DNA of 40,130 nt from Minisyncoccota bacterium. Lineage in GTDB: Bacteria; Patescibacteriota; Minisyncoccia; Phycocordibacterales; Phycocordibacteraceae. Position 1 is the first letter of the stretch; each line of letters begins with the position of its first letter. The notes under the pieces were generated by a model, which was not told the DNA's origin, ran no database searches, and saw only the letters and a program-made list of their open reading frames with translations. The position numbers and the translations under genes were made by a program. The stretch lies in the NCBI GenBank assembly GCA_022841985.1, contig JALHQL010000008.1, positions 1 to 40,130 on the forward strand. The letters are read 5' to 3'. This document shows positions 14,133 to 23,419 of the stretch, one piece after another.

Positions 14133-15872
14133 TCAGTGCGATGAAGCATCGCTTGCGAAAAATGGCCAGACGGCATCAGTCTTCCTGTACCACGACGCGA
14201 TCGTTGCGAAGCGATCAGAAGGGGTGATGATTTGCGGGAGAATCACACCCTTAAGATCGTCCGGTACCGCGTACGTGAAGTTCGGAGCATACATAAACGC
14301 AGCTGGGTACTCTGCAGCAATGATAGTTTCAATTTTCTGAAGGTTCGTAGCGCGTATTCTCTGATCGGTTGAGCCGCGCGCTTCCTCAAGAAGGGCATCA
14401 ACAGTCTTATTCGCATACAAAGAGATATTAAGACCTGGATCGTTACGCCCCTGTGAATGCCAGAAAGCATAGAGATCCTGATCGCGGTCTATCACCATGC
14501 CGTACAAGAGTGCTTCATACTTGCGGGGACGAATGACATTTTGCAAAAGATCGCCTGGCTCGTAGAGTTCGATATCGGTAGGAATACCGAGTTGTTCCCA
14601 GTCTGCTTTTGCCGCGCTCGCGACATTTTTCAACTCGGGTACGTTTGAGGTGCGTATAGTGATACGGTCCAGTGTCTGTTTAGCGCCTGTATTTTTCCAT
14701 GCGCGCGCAGATCCATCATAAGTCCATCCTGAAGCTTTCAGCACGTCCGCGGCCGCAGCTATCGGGTCGTCCGATTGCGGGATTTTCGTTTGCACTACAT
14801 TTTTACCGGGTGGCACAGGGCCTATAATCGCGGTCGCATATCCGTCAAGAACCGTATCGACGAGAGTTTTTCGGTTAATCGCGAGTGAAAGTGCCTTGCG
14901 TACTTCTGTACGCGCGTACACTTGCTTTTCGTTTGAGTTAAAGAATACGCCGAATACGCGGGCATACGGTGCAGTCAGTACTCCATTCGTCGAAACGCCA
15001 TGCACGCTTTCTACCGATCCATTTGCGAGAGCTCTTGTCAGATCTTCATTTCGTGAATAGAAGTTGAAATGAATGTTGTCGAGATATGGTCGACCAAGCA
15101 CATAGTATGGATTGTAAACAAAAGATACTCTTTTAATCAGTCCGGACGCATCGCGCGAGACGTTTGCAACCTTGAAGGGCCCGCTGCCCACAGGATTTGT
15201 TTGAAGATTAGAAAAAGGGAACTCTGCATTCGACATATTCCTCCAGAGTCGTGCGGGCAGAATTCCCAAAGTAGTAAGACCTAGAAAGGGAGCATACGGC
15301 TTGGGAAGCGTGAAGCGTACGGTATGTTGGTCAATCATTTTGACGCTCACTCCTGACCAATTTGAATAGACAGGGCTCTTAATCGCGGGGTTTTGTGCTT
15401 TCTCCACAGTGAAGATGACATCGTCGGCCGTGACAAGCGTACCGTCCGAGAATTTTGCATTTTTGCGTAGAGTAAAGTCATACGTCTTACCATCACTGCT
15501 GACGGTGTAATTCTCCGCAAGCACAGGCACGAAAGAACCGGTGCCGGAGAGGCCCATAAGTCCAGCGTACGCGAGACTCGAAAGATCTCTGTCGACATCA
15601 CTGATAGCAAGAAGCGGATTTATAAATTGCGGACTCCCAACTGCGCCCTCGGTTAGGCTTCCGCCATAAGTCGGCACTTGTACAAGGAATGATTGTTCGA
15701 GCGCGTAGAGACTCGCGAGAGAAGCGATACCGACAAGAGTCGCAAGCGCATAGAATAAAATGCGGTCGCCGGGTGAGAAAGAAAGCATTCGTTTGTGCAC
15801 GCGTTCGAGCAAGAGAATACTTCGTGAACGCTTGAGCCGCTCCATCAATGTGTCGCTGTCCAGATCGTTCAT
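14133..15872 (-). CDS. Membrane-anchored family 5 (peptide-type) solute-binding protein
   Basis: A 579-residue extracellular solute-binding protein of the oligopeptide/nickel class (SBP_bac_5). Residues 1-37 are cytoplasmic and basic, and a membrane segment lies at about 38-60 (ILFYALATLVGIASLASLYAL). The binding domain follows, with GSLTEGAVGSPQFINPLL, SDGKTYDFTLRKNAKFSDG and VRKALSLAINRKTLV. It has a transmembrane anchor, not a lipoprotein cysteine. No permease or ATPase for it is adjacent, so the transport partner is unknown. Its ATG overlaps the TAA of secG by one base (TAATG). Confidence 0.85.
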   Translation of the reverse strand: MNDLDSDTLMERLKRSRSILLLERVHKRMLSFSPGDRILFYALATLVGIASLASLYALEQSFLVQVPTYGGSLTEGAVGSPQFINPLLAISDVDRDLSSLAYAGLMGLSGTGSFVPVLAENYTVSSDGKTYDFTLRKNAKFSDGTLVTADDVIFTVEKAQNPAIKSPVYSNWSGVSVKMIDQHTVRFTLPKPYAPFLGLTTLGILPARLWRNMSNAEFPFSNLQTNPVGSGPFKVANVSRDASGLIKRVSFVYNPYYVLGRPYLDNIHFNFYSRNEDLTRALANGSVESVHGVSTNGVLTAPYARVFGVFFNSNEKQVYARTEVRKALSLAINRKTLVDTVLDGYATAIIGPVPPGKNVVQTKIPQSDDPIAAAADVLKASGWTYDGSARAWKNTGAKQTLDRITIRTSNVPELKNVASAAKADWEQLGIPTDIELYEPGDLLQNVIRPRKYEALLYGMVIDRDQDLYAFWHSQGRNDPGLNISLYANKTVDALLEEARGSTDQRIRATNLQKIETIIAAEYPAAFMYAPNFTYAVPDDLKGVILPQIITPSDRFATIASWYRKTDAVWPFFASDASSH

Positions 15873-16108
15873 TATCCTACAAGAAGGAAGTTTGCTATCG
15901 CTGCGAGCACGAGCATGATCGCAATACCTATTGTCGCATTGAATAGAAATTTCTCGGCGCCTCTGCGCTTGTAAAACGTCGACGCAAAATTATCGCCTCC
16001 GAAGGCTCCGCCGAGGGTCGAACCGCGCTGTTGGAGCACGATACCGACAATGAGGAGTATTCCGAGGACAATTTCTGCGTACGGTAGTGCCGGTACGAGT
16101 GCCTCCAT
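15872..16108 (-). CDS. secG: Preprotein translocase subunit SecG
   Basis: A 78-residue membrane protein of the SecYEG channel. Two hydrophobic segments (EIVLGILLIVGIVLQQ and ATIGIAIMLVLAAIANFLL) flank the conserved loop RGSTLGGAFGG and the FxxRRGxEKFL-like stretch, which is diagnostic. I take the ATG at 16108, because translation from GTG at 16135 would add a short basic leader out of keeping with the family. An inverted repeat TACCCT/AGGGTA (16112-16125) lies directly before the start. Repeat copy 2 sits about 60 bases upstream. Confidence 0.88.
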   Translation of the reverse strand: MEALVPALPYAEIVLGILLIVGIVLQQRGSTLGGAFGGDNFASTFYKRRGAEKFLFNATIGIAIMLVLAAIANFLLVG

Positions 16109-16111
16109 CTG

Positions 16112-16125
16112 TACCCTACAGGGTA
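16112..16125 (-). promoter_or_regulatory. Short inverted repeat before secG
   Basis: TACCCT-AC-AGGGTA has 6-bp arms and overlaps the likely -10 region of secG (TAGGGT on the minus strand). It could be an operator, but nothing else supports that. Confidence 0.3.
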
Positions 16126-16165
16126 GCATGAGCACTTAATGAGGCGCAAGTATGGAAGCTGAATG

Positions 16166-16279
16166 CAAGAGAGCAAAGCCGCTCTTGTTACCGGCATTCC
16201 CCCAGAAGAATGAAGTGAAGAATCCCTCCTTCATTCGCTCATTCGGTAGTAAAAGCTCGTCATTGTTACGTAGAATGAC
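16166..16279 (-). repeat. Three-hairpin repeat, copy 2 (upstream of secG)
   Basis: In minus orientation: H1 GTCATT/AATGAC (16279-16259), core A TTACTACCGAATGAGC (about 16252-16237), H2 GAATGAAG/CTTCATTC (16236-16208), a G-rich stretch replacing core C, and H3 CAAGAG/CTCTTG (16187-16166). It is the most diverged copy, yet each hairpin is kept. It is the only copy not at a stop codon. Confidence 0.55.
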
Positions 16280-16342
16280 CTATTGGGTTGTTATTCCCGT
16301 TGCAAATCAAACGAAGCATTCTGGCCGATTCCAGTAAAAAAT

Positions 16343-16367
16343 AAGCTCCCCGTTAAGCGGGGAGCTT
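16343..16367 (-). terminator. Terminator of the 49-residue membrane protein gene
   Basis: AAGCTCCCCG and CGGGGAGCTT form a 10-bp stem; on the minus strand it is followed by ATTTTTTA. Confidence 0.85.
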
Positions 16368-16376
16368 GTGGTGACA

Positions 16377-16526
16377 TTATTCTTTCTCAACAGAGACGAG
16401 ACCCTGTCTCTTTACATTTCCTGGCTTTCTCTTGTTTTTCCGTAGTTCTGGCGGAACAGGACGGATTACTCTCGCGGCTATCCCGATTACTGCTATTATC
16501 GCAGCGAGAGTTAATATAACCTCCAT
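16377..16526 (-). CDS. Small single-span membrane protein, 49 residues
   Basis: A short gene with all expected signals. On the minus strand TTGACA-17-TAGGAT gives a promoter, GGAGG stands about eight bases before the ATG at 16526, and a 10-bp terminator follows the TAA (16379-16377). The protein starts MEVILTLAAIIAVIGIAARV, one membrane helix, then VIRPVPPELRKNKRKPG and a basic tail, which should stay in the cytoplasm. I recognise no family. It lies divergent from groES and upstream of secG. Confidence 0.7.
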   Translation of the reverse strand: MEVILTLAAIIAVIGIAARVIRPVPPELRKNKRKPGNVKRQGLVSVEKE

Positions 16527-16580
16527 ATATTGCCTCCTCCATCACCAGGTTAAGTGCTTAAAGTCTGTATTCTATTCTCT

Positions 16581-16609
16581 ATCCTAACATACTTGATTAA
16601 AATTGTCAA
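16581..16609 (-). promoter_or_regulatory. Promoter of the 49-residue protein gene
   Basis: Minus-strand TTGACA (16609-16604), a 17-base spacer and TAGGAT (16586-16581): one of the two best sigma-70-like promoters in the window. Confidence 0.7.
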
Positions 16610-16613
16610 TAAT

Positions 16614-16642
16614 TTGCAGGAAAACGACATTCTCTCTATACT
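16614..16642 (+). promoter_or_regulatory. Upstream groES promoter
   Basis: TTGCAG (16614-16619), 17 bases, TATACT (16637-16642). A second -10-like TATTAT (16680-16685) lies eight bases before the groES ATG, so two starts are possible. I see no CIRCE repeat, so HrcA control is not indicated. Confidence 0.55.
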
Positions 16643-16693
16643 CATCATACCTGTGCGGCAAGGGCCTGTTTATTCATTATATTATAGAACGCT

Positions 16694-16999
16694 ATGGCAA
16701 AGAAATTTCAAATTACGCCGCTCGGCGATCGCATTGTGGTGAGACCTTCGGAGAAAGAAGGAGAAAAGAAACTCGCCTCCGGTATCATCATTCCCGAAAC
16801 GATAGACAAGGAGAAACCAGCAAAAGGTAAGGTGGTTGCTGTTGGTCCAGGTAAGTTTGAAGAAGGGAAGCATGTACCTATGCAGGTAAGGGTTGGCGAT
16901 ACAGTACTTTTCAGCAAATACGGCTACGACGAAGTAAAGATCGAAGGTGAGGAGTATTACATCCTTTCCGAGTCCGGTATTCTCGGTATCCTGAACTAA
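16694..16999 (+). CDS. groS: Co-chaperonin GroES
   Basis: Heptameric lid of the GroEL folding chamber. The 101-residue protein shows ITPLGDRIVVRPSEKEG, KLASGIIIPET, GKVVAVGPG and a C-terminal GEEYYILSESGILGIL, all typical. It lies 42 bases before groEL. No Shine-Dalgarno is visible; the -10 box eight bases upstream suggests a nearly leaderless mRNA. Confidence 0.96.
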   Translation: MAKKFQITPLGDRIVVRPSEKEGEKKLASGIIIPETIDKEKPAKGKVVAVGPGKFEEGKHVPMQVRVGDTVLFSKYGYDEVKIEGEEYYILSESGILGILN

Positions 17000-17029
17000 A
17001 CTATCTCCTATAAAACCTATTCCCTATAA

Positions 17030-18676
<1,647 letters not shown>

Positions 18677-18700
18677 TTTCCCGTTTATTCATTAGTAGCG

Positions 18701-18706
18701 TATTAT
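18701..18706 (+). promoter_or_regulatory. -10-like TATTAT of the efflux operon
   Basis: TATTAT lies eight bases before the ATG at 18715, the same arrangement as before groES. Confidence 0.35.
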
Positions 18707-18714
18707 CGTTAGTA

Positions 18715-20226
18715 ATGCGTTTCCTCTCAGAATACCTCATACTTCCTCGGTGGCGCTATACTCTCGGCGCTCTCGCTGTCCTTACTCTAGGGGGCTATTT
18801 CTATTTTGGACAGGGCACGAGTCTTGGAGCGACACTTTTGATCACACAAGGTGATTTCAGAAAACAAATAAGCGTATCAGGTACCGTTACAGCTGCTCAA
18901 AATGTCGATCTGGGGTTTGCAACCAACGGACGCATTGCGGGCATCTATGCGAAGGTAGGGGAGTATGTCGAAGCGGGCAGAATCCTTGCGGAGACGGAGA
19001 ATGGCGATCTTATTGCAGAGGTTGCACGGAAGCAGGCTGCACTCGCACAGGCTGAAGCGAGTCTTGCTTCGCTCAAGGTGGGTACGCGTTCCGAGGAACT
19101 TGCGGTCGCCTCTATCGCAGTAACGAATGCGCAAGCGGCGCTTGTCAATGCGATACAGAGTGCGTATACCGTTTCCGATGACGCGGTGCGTAATCGAACG
19201 GATATTTTTTTCACGAATCCGCGTACGAATCCGAAGCTTCTATTTACGGTCGCAAATGTAGAGTTAGAGACAGCAGTCGTAAATGGTCGTATTGCGGTAG
19301 AGGCAGTGCTTGCGAATTGGGCGATTCTTGTTGGGAAACTTTCAAATTCGAATGCCGCTGATTTGGCACAACAAGCATTTGCTCACATTGCGCAAGTCTC
19401 AACGTTTCTCGCGGACGCAAATGCCGCGATTAATCAGGGTATTCCGAATCAGACGATTTCTGCAGCGACCATTTCTTCCTATGCAACGACGCTCGCTACT
19501 GCGCGAGCAAATGTAAACAGTATTGCTACAGCGCTCACGACAAGCATCGCTACTCTGGATGCGGCAAGAAGCACTCTTGCTCTTAAACAGGCTGGCTCAA
19601 CGAGCGAAATCATTGCTGCGCAAGAGGCAGCGGTGGCAGTGGCGGCGGCTGATATTCGTTCTGCACAAGCTAAGCTCGCAACAACGCGCGTCGTCGCACC
19701 ATTTCCCGGGACCGTGACACGTATGGACGCAAAAGTCGGTCAGATTATTTCGCCAACTGTTTCAGGAATCTCTCTACAGAGCAACGGTATCTTTCAGATT
19801 GAAACGTATATTCCTGAGGTGATTATTGATCGTGTTGCACCGGGGAATCTGGCGACTACAACACTCGATGCCTACGGTTCCTCGGTTGCTTTCCCTGCGA
19901 CGGTCGTTGCGGTTGATCCGGCAGAAACGATGAAAGATGGAGTACCTACCTACAAGACGACACTTGCTTTTCTCAAGGCGGATCCGGCAATCAGAAGCGG
20001 TATGACCGCGAACGTCACGATAGTGACTGGTACGCTTCGTGATGCGATTGTTATTCCCGCTGGTGCTGTGGGTAGTAGGGAAGGTGTACGATACGTATCT
20101 GTCGTTGAACATGATAAGGCCGTCTCGCGAATTGTCACCACAGGTCCTTCTCCCGCGCTTGGACAGACGCACATTCTCTCGGGACTTTCCGCTGGTGACG
20201 TTATTTTGTTAACGCCGGCGCTCTAG
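18715..20226 (+). CDS. Membrane fusion (HlyD/MacA-type) protein
   Basis: A 503-residue periplasmic-adaptor-type protein. One membrane segment lies at about 16-33 (TLGALAVLTLGGYFYFG). A split lipoyl/barrel-sandwich domain follows (VSGTVTAAQNVDLGF, and TRVVAPFPGTVTRMDAKVGQ near residue 330), with a long alanine-rich helical hairpin between the halves. A beta-barrel and a membrane-proximal domain (RSGMTANVTIVTG) come last. It starts a three-gene unit with an FtsX-like permease (3-base gap) and an ABC ATPase. The hairpin is longer than in typical MacA proteins. In a cell lacking a classical outer membrane its partner outside is unknown. Confidence 0.85.
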   Translation: MRFLSEYLILPRWRYTLGALAVLTLGGYFYFGQGTSLGATLLITQGDFRKQISVSGTVTAAQNVDLGFATNGRIAGIYAKVGEYVEAGRILAETENGDLIAEVARKQAALAQAEASLASLKVGTRSEELAVASIAVTNAQAALVNAIQSAYTVSDDAVRNRTDIFFTNPRTNPKLLFTVANVELETAVVNGRIAVEAVLANWAILVGKLSNSNAADLAQQAFAHIAQVSTFLADANAAINQGIPNQTISAATISSYATTLATARANVNSIATALTTSIATLDAARSTLALKQAGSTSEIIAAQEAAVAVAAADIRSAQAKLATTRVVAPFPGTVTRMDAKVGQIISPTVSGISLQSNGIFQIETYIPEVIIDRVAPGNLATTTLDAYGSSVAFPATVVAVDPAETMKDGVPTYKTTLAFLKADPAIRSGMTANVTIVTGTLRDAIVIPAGAVGSREGVRYVSVVEHDKAVSRIVTTGPSPALGQTHILSGLSAGDVILLTPAL

Positions 20227-20229
20227 CGC

Positions 20230-21486
20230 ATGTTCTCTCTCCTTAATATTCGCGTCGGTTTCTATCTCGCCGTACGACAGCTTCGCCGTGCGAGCCTGTG
20301 GACTACGGGGCTCATCGTTTTTGTGATGCTCCTCACATTTCTTAATCTCGTTGTTGTGACAGGGATTCTTGTCGGGCTCATTGAGGGCATCAACGAAAGC
20401 TATCGTACTCAGTATACTGGCGACGTAATTCTCTCCGAGCTCCCGACGAAAAATTATATAGAAAATACACCGAGCGTCATTGCATTCATCAAAACTTTGC
20501 CGCAAGTGTCGATGCTGACCGAGCGGTATCAGTCGGGCGGCACTATAGAGGCAAACTATCTCACGCGCACGAGTGACACGGAAAAACCGAATGCCACCGG
20601 CGCGCAGGTGATCGGCATTAGTCCAGAGTCTGAAAATGCATTCACAGGCCTTTCGTCAAAGATAATCGATGGATCGTATCTTGAAGAGGGTGATTATGAT
20701 CAGATTCTCGTCGGGCATTATTTGCTTGCGAAGTATGCTTTTGGTGATCAGCCGGGACTTACGCCGCTTACCGACGTCGAGCCCGGTACAAAAGTGCGGC
20801 TCACTATAAATGGGTCTACACGCGAAGTGGTTGTGAAGGGTGTCATAAAAAGTAAAGTCGGTCTGTTAGCGACGAGTATTTTTATGCCGGCCTCTGAACT
20901 TCGAACTCTTATGGGGCGTACCGATCAGAATGTCGCACAGATTGCGGTGCGTCTTACTCCGGGATCTGATTCGGACGCATTTAAAAATCTTCTTCTCCGG
21001 AGCGGTATAGGGGAAAAGGCAAAAGTACAGACGTTTACTGATTCCATCCCGAATGGCGTTGCTGATATTAAGACTACGTTTGCCATGCTTGGGAATGGGT
21101 TTAGTTCCATCGGACTTGTTGTGGCGGCGATTACTATCTTCATCGTCATTTTCATCAATGCGATTACGAGACGAAAATTCATCGGTATCTTGAAAGGCAT
21201 CGGCATCTCGGGTCAGGCGATAGAAATTTCCTACATCTTCCAGTCTCTTTTCTACGCGAGTATCGGTTCTGCAATAGGACTTCTCATTCTGTATGGAGTA
21301 CTCGTACCCTTGGTTGCAGCACACCCGATTGATTTTCCCTTTAGTGACGGTATTCTCGTCGCGCCTATTGATGGCACGGCTATACGAATCGGGCTACTCG
21401 TCCTCACGACTGTCATCGCGGGGTATCTTCCATCACGCATGATCGTGCGCAAGAATACGCTCGATTCTATCCTTGGCCGTAATTAA
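20230..21486 (+). CDS. FtsX-like ABC transporter permease (MacB/LolE type)
   Basis: A 418-residue permease. It has one N-terminal membrane segment (LWTTGLIVFVMLLTFLNLVVVTGILV, about 25-50), a large extracytoplasmic domain (about 55-270), then three segments (GLVVAAITIFIVIFINAI, FYASIGSAIGLLILYGVLVPLV, IRIGLLVLTTVIAGYL). The short SILGR-like end is typical. This is the mechanotransmission fold of MacB, LolCE and FtsX. Together with the neighbours it should export or extract a substrate not readable from sequence. Confidence 0.87.
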   Translation: MFSLLNIRVGFYLAVRQLRRASLWTTGLIVFVMLLTFLNLVVVTGILVGLIEGINESYRTQYTGDVILSELPTKNYIENTPSVIAFIKTLPQVSMLTERYQSGGTIEANYLTRTSDTEKPNATGAQVIGISPESENAFTGLSSKIIDGSYLEEGDYDQILVGHYLLAKYAFGDQPGLTPLTDVEPGTKVRLTINGSTREVVVKGVIKSKVGLLATSIFMPASELRTLMGRTDQNVAQIAVRLTPGSDSDAFKNLLLRSGIGEKAKVQTFTDSIPNGVADIKTTFAMLGNGFSSIGLVVAAITIFIVIFINAITRRKFIGILKGIGISGQAIEISYIFQSLFYASIGSAIGLLILYGVLVPLVAAHPIDFPFSDGILVAPIDGTAIRIGLLVLTTVIAGYLPSRMIVRKNTLDSILGRN

Positions 21487-21489
21487 TCT

Positions 21490-22161
21490 ATGATTGAAGT
21501 TAAAAATCTCGTTAAGGCGTTTAAAGATGGTCCGATTGAAACTCGGGTATTAAAAGGCATCGACTTTACGGCAGCTGATGGAGAATTCATTGCAATTATG
21601 GGTCGTTCGGGAGCGGGGAAGAGTACTCTCCTTTATCAGATATCGTTATTAGATGAGCCAACATCCGGCGAGATACGTATTAACGGTAAAAATACTCGCG
21701 TGATGAGCGAACACGAGAAGATGTTATTTCGTCTCGAGGAATTTGGTTACGTTTTCCAGGATTACGCTCTTCTTCCTGAACTTACGGCGCTTGAGAATGT
21801 CGCCCTACCGCTCTATATGCAGGGTATCTCGCGTGTTGCAGCAGATGCAAAGGCAAGGACAGCACTCGAACGCGTCGGTCTCGGGAAACGTCTCGACAAT
21901 CTTCCGAGTCAGCTTTCTGGTGGTGAGCAGCAACGTGTTTCGATTTCGCGCGCCATTGCACATACCCCAGATGTTTTATTTGCCGATGAGCCGACTGCAA
22001 ATCTCGATAAAGAATCTTCCGCGACCGTGATGAGTATTTTCAAGGAGCTTCACAAGGGCGGGCAGACCATTATTATGGTGACACATGAAGAAGAATTCTC
22101 GAGGTTCGCTGAGCGTATTGTCAAACTTGATGATGGAAAAATCGTTTCAGACGCTCGCTAA
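21490..22161 (+). CDS. ABC transporter ATPase (MacB/LolD type)
   Basis: A 223-residue ATPase that powers the permease encoded three bases upstream. Walker A is GRSGAGKST (38-46), the Q-loop is VFQDYALLPEL, the signature is LSGGEQQR, Walker B is VLFADEPT and the switch histidine is in VTHEEEF. It is the last gene of the efflux unit; a terminator follows at 22219-22253. Confidence 0.93.
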   Translation: MIEVKNLVKAFKDGPIETRVLKGIDFTAADGEFIAIMGRSGAGKSTLLYQISLLDEPTSGEIRINGKNTRVMSEHEKMLFRLEEFGYVFQDYALLPELTALENVALPLYMQGISRVAADAKARTALERVGLGKRLDNLPSQLSGGEQQRVSISRAIAHTPDVLFADEPTANLDKESSATVMSIFKELHKGGQTIIMVTHEEEFSRFAERIVKLDDGKIVSDAR

Positions 22162-22218
22162 TTTTGAGTTCTACACAGAGGGTTTCCAAAATATCTAGAA
22201 AAGAGTCATACTATGGGG

Positions 22219-22253
22219 AGCGGATACCACTAATCCCGCTTTAACCATTTTTA
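22219..22253 (+). terminator. Terminator after the efflux operon
   Basis: AGCGGAT pairs with ATCCCGCT (one bulged C) and is followed by TTTAACCATTTTTATT. Confidence 0.6.
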
Positions 22254-22262
22254 TTCATCTGT

Positions 22263-22508
22263 ATGAAAGGATTGCACATAACAGAGTTCATCCTCGTGAT
22301 TGTCGGCGGTATCAATTGGGGTCTTGTTGGTCTCGCGGGTCTCATGGGTGCTGCCGATTGGAATGTCGTACACATGATTCTCGGTTCATGGCCATCGGTT
22401 GAAAGTCTCGTATATGTTCTCGTCGGTCTCTCGGCAGTCCATCTTATGATTGCGCATAAGAGTGCTTGCAGGCACTGTGAGGTTTCAGGTTCGGGAATGG
22501 GAATGTAA
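22263..22508 (+). CDS. DUF378 family membrane protein
   Basis: An 81-residue protein with two membrane segments and the DUF378 pattern: ILVIVGGINWGLVGLAGLMG and SLVYVLVGLSAVHLM. The family's function is unknown. The tail carries a cysteine pair (ACRHCEVSG) and then GMGM. Its TAA (22506-22508) lies in H3 of repeat copy 3, and the sequence around the stop (GGAATGTAA, then CTTTGCAGA) is nearly identical to that at the end of RNase J. Confidence 0.82.
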   Translation: MKGLHITEFILVIVGGINWGLVGLAGLMGAADWNVVHMILGSWPSVESLVYVLVGLSAVHLMIAHKSACRHCEVSGSGMGM

Positions 22509-22654
22509 ACTTTGCAGACAAAGTTTGCTCCCTGTGCTCGTTCGGAAAAGAGAAATCAGAATCTCTCTTTCGTCCTACTCGCCTGACAGTAAACTCAGGT
22601 TCACGCAGAAAAGAAACCGCGGCGCATATGCGCCGCGGTTTCTTTTCTGCGTGA
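22506..22654 (-). repeat. Three-hairpin repeat, copy 3 (after the DUF378 gene)
   Basis: In minus orientation: H1 is a perfect 54-bp palindrome (22654-22601); core A reads TTTACTGTCAGGCGAGT (about 22592-22576); H2 pairs AAAGAGAGAT with ATTTCTCTTT (22570-22547) around TCTG; core B/C is CCGAACGAGCACAGGGAG; H3 is AAACTTTG/CAAAGTTT (22526-22507). H3 contains the DUF378 stop codon. Confidence 0.75.
22601..22654. terminator. Perfect 54-bp palindrome, likely bidirectional terminator
   Basis: Bases 22601-22654 equal their own reverse complement; the central part is GCGCATATGCGC and the flanks AAAAGAAACC/GGTTTCTTTT give a T-rich arm in both directions. It forms H1 of repeat copy 3. Confidence 0.7.
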
Positions 22655-22672
22655 GGTCCCCTCTATAAAATG

Positions 22673-22706
22673 AAAGAGCGCCGTACCAGGAGGTCGTGCG
22701 CTCTTT
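22673..22706 (-). terminator. Terminator of the unknown gene at 22.7-23.2 kb
   Basis: AAAGAGCGC (22673-22681) pairs with GCGCTCTTT (22698-22706). On the minus strand TTTCATTTTATAG follows. Confidence 0.7.
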
Positions 22707-22724
22707 GCTACAGTCGATTACGTA

Positions 22725-23204
22725 CTAGACAGACATAGCCAGCTGTCTCTCGAAGTATTCTTTCGCCTCTTCCGCGACTCCCTTGTCGATAACAAGAGCG
22801 TCGATGAGTTTAGGCATCCAAACAAGTATGGATGCCTCCACCAAAGGTCCAGTTCCCGCGCATTCACAGATGGCGATTCGCAACAAGTCCACCACGCCCA
22901 TCGCCGTTTTTTGTTGCCCAGCTGATTCGAGGATCTTTCGGTAAAGGCACATCTTAAAGTAAGGATCTTTATTCACTTCCAACAGGCGTTCGAACAGGAC
23001 TTTCTCCGAAGGTAATGCGATAGAGTTGTGATGCATGCGATTCTCCTTTGTTGAAATTGAAAGGTTTTCCTCTTGGGATGTCTCTGCGGGTAATGAGGGC
23101 GGCTCTTTCTTATGAGCGCCGCTAGTGAACAAATCAGACTCGCCAGGAGCAGCACCGCACAAATGTTTGAGCAACAGGGGACCCATTTCGGCCGGGTTCC
23201 TCAT
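22725..23204 (-). CDS. Unknown protein, 159 residues
   Basis: I recognise no family. The N-terminal 55 residues are polar and low in structure (APGESDLF, KKEPPSLPAETSQEENLS). The remaining 100 look like an all-alpha domain (ALPSEKVLFERLLEV, YFKMCLYRKILESA, GVVDLLRIAICECAGTG, MPKLIDALVIDKGVAEEAKEYFERQ). The start at 23204 is chosen for GGAGG eight bases upstream and a promoter at 23306-23278. A second, equally strong signal, AAAGGAG before an in-frame ATG at 23036, marks exactly the start of the folded part, so a shorter 103-residue product could also be made. No membrane segment. Confidence 0.6.
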   Translation of the reverse strand: MRNPAEMGPLLLKHLCGAAPGESDLFTSGAHKKEPPSLPAETSQEENLSISTKENRMHHNSIALPSEKVLFERLLEVNKDPYFKMCLYRKILESAGQQKTAMGVVDLLRIAICECAGTGPLVEASILVWMPKLIDALVIDKGVAEEAKEYFERQLAMSV

Positions 23205-23277
23205 AGGTAGTACCTCCATCTCTTTAGATTGAATGTGCTGTTTTTGAACCACAGTAGCTCAAATAAACTCTGCTGCC

Positions 23278-23306
23278 ACGGTAGCATGTTTGCTTGTAAA
23301 TGTCAA
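23278..23306 (-). promoter_or_regulatory. Promoter between tRNA-Ser and the unknown gene
   Basis: Minus-strand TTGACA (23306-23301), a 17-base spacer and TACCGT (23283-23278). It begins four bases after the tRNA 3' end. Confidence 0.6.
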
Positions 23307-23309
23307 TAG

Positions 23310-23398
23310 CGGATGGGGAGGGATTCGAACCCTCGATACGATTTTACTCGTATAGCGAGTTAGCAACCCGCCGCACTAGGCCTCTATGCGACCCATCC
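23310..23398 (-). tRNA. tRNA-Ser (GCU)
   Basis: The minus strand folds as a class II tRNA. The acceptor is GGATGGG/CCCATCC with discriminator G; the anticodon stem-loop is GCGGG-TTGCTAA-CTCGC with anticodon GCU (reads AGC/AGU); a long variable arm follows (ATACGAG..AATCGTAT) and the T arm is GAGGG-TTCGAAT-CCCTC. CCA is not encoded. It lies 21 bases after the comF stop and is probably transcribed with comF. Confidence 0.95.
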
Positions 23399-23419
23399 TT
23401 ACATCGCACAGTACCAAAT

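Noticed and set aside
16527-16693. CIRCE/HrcA operator before groES
   Set aside because: No TTAGCACTC-N9-GAGTGCTAA inverted repeat is present, even in degenerate form.
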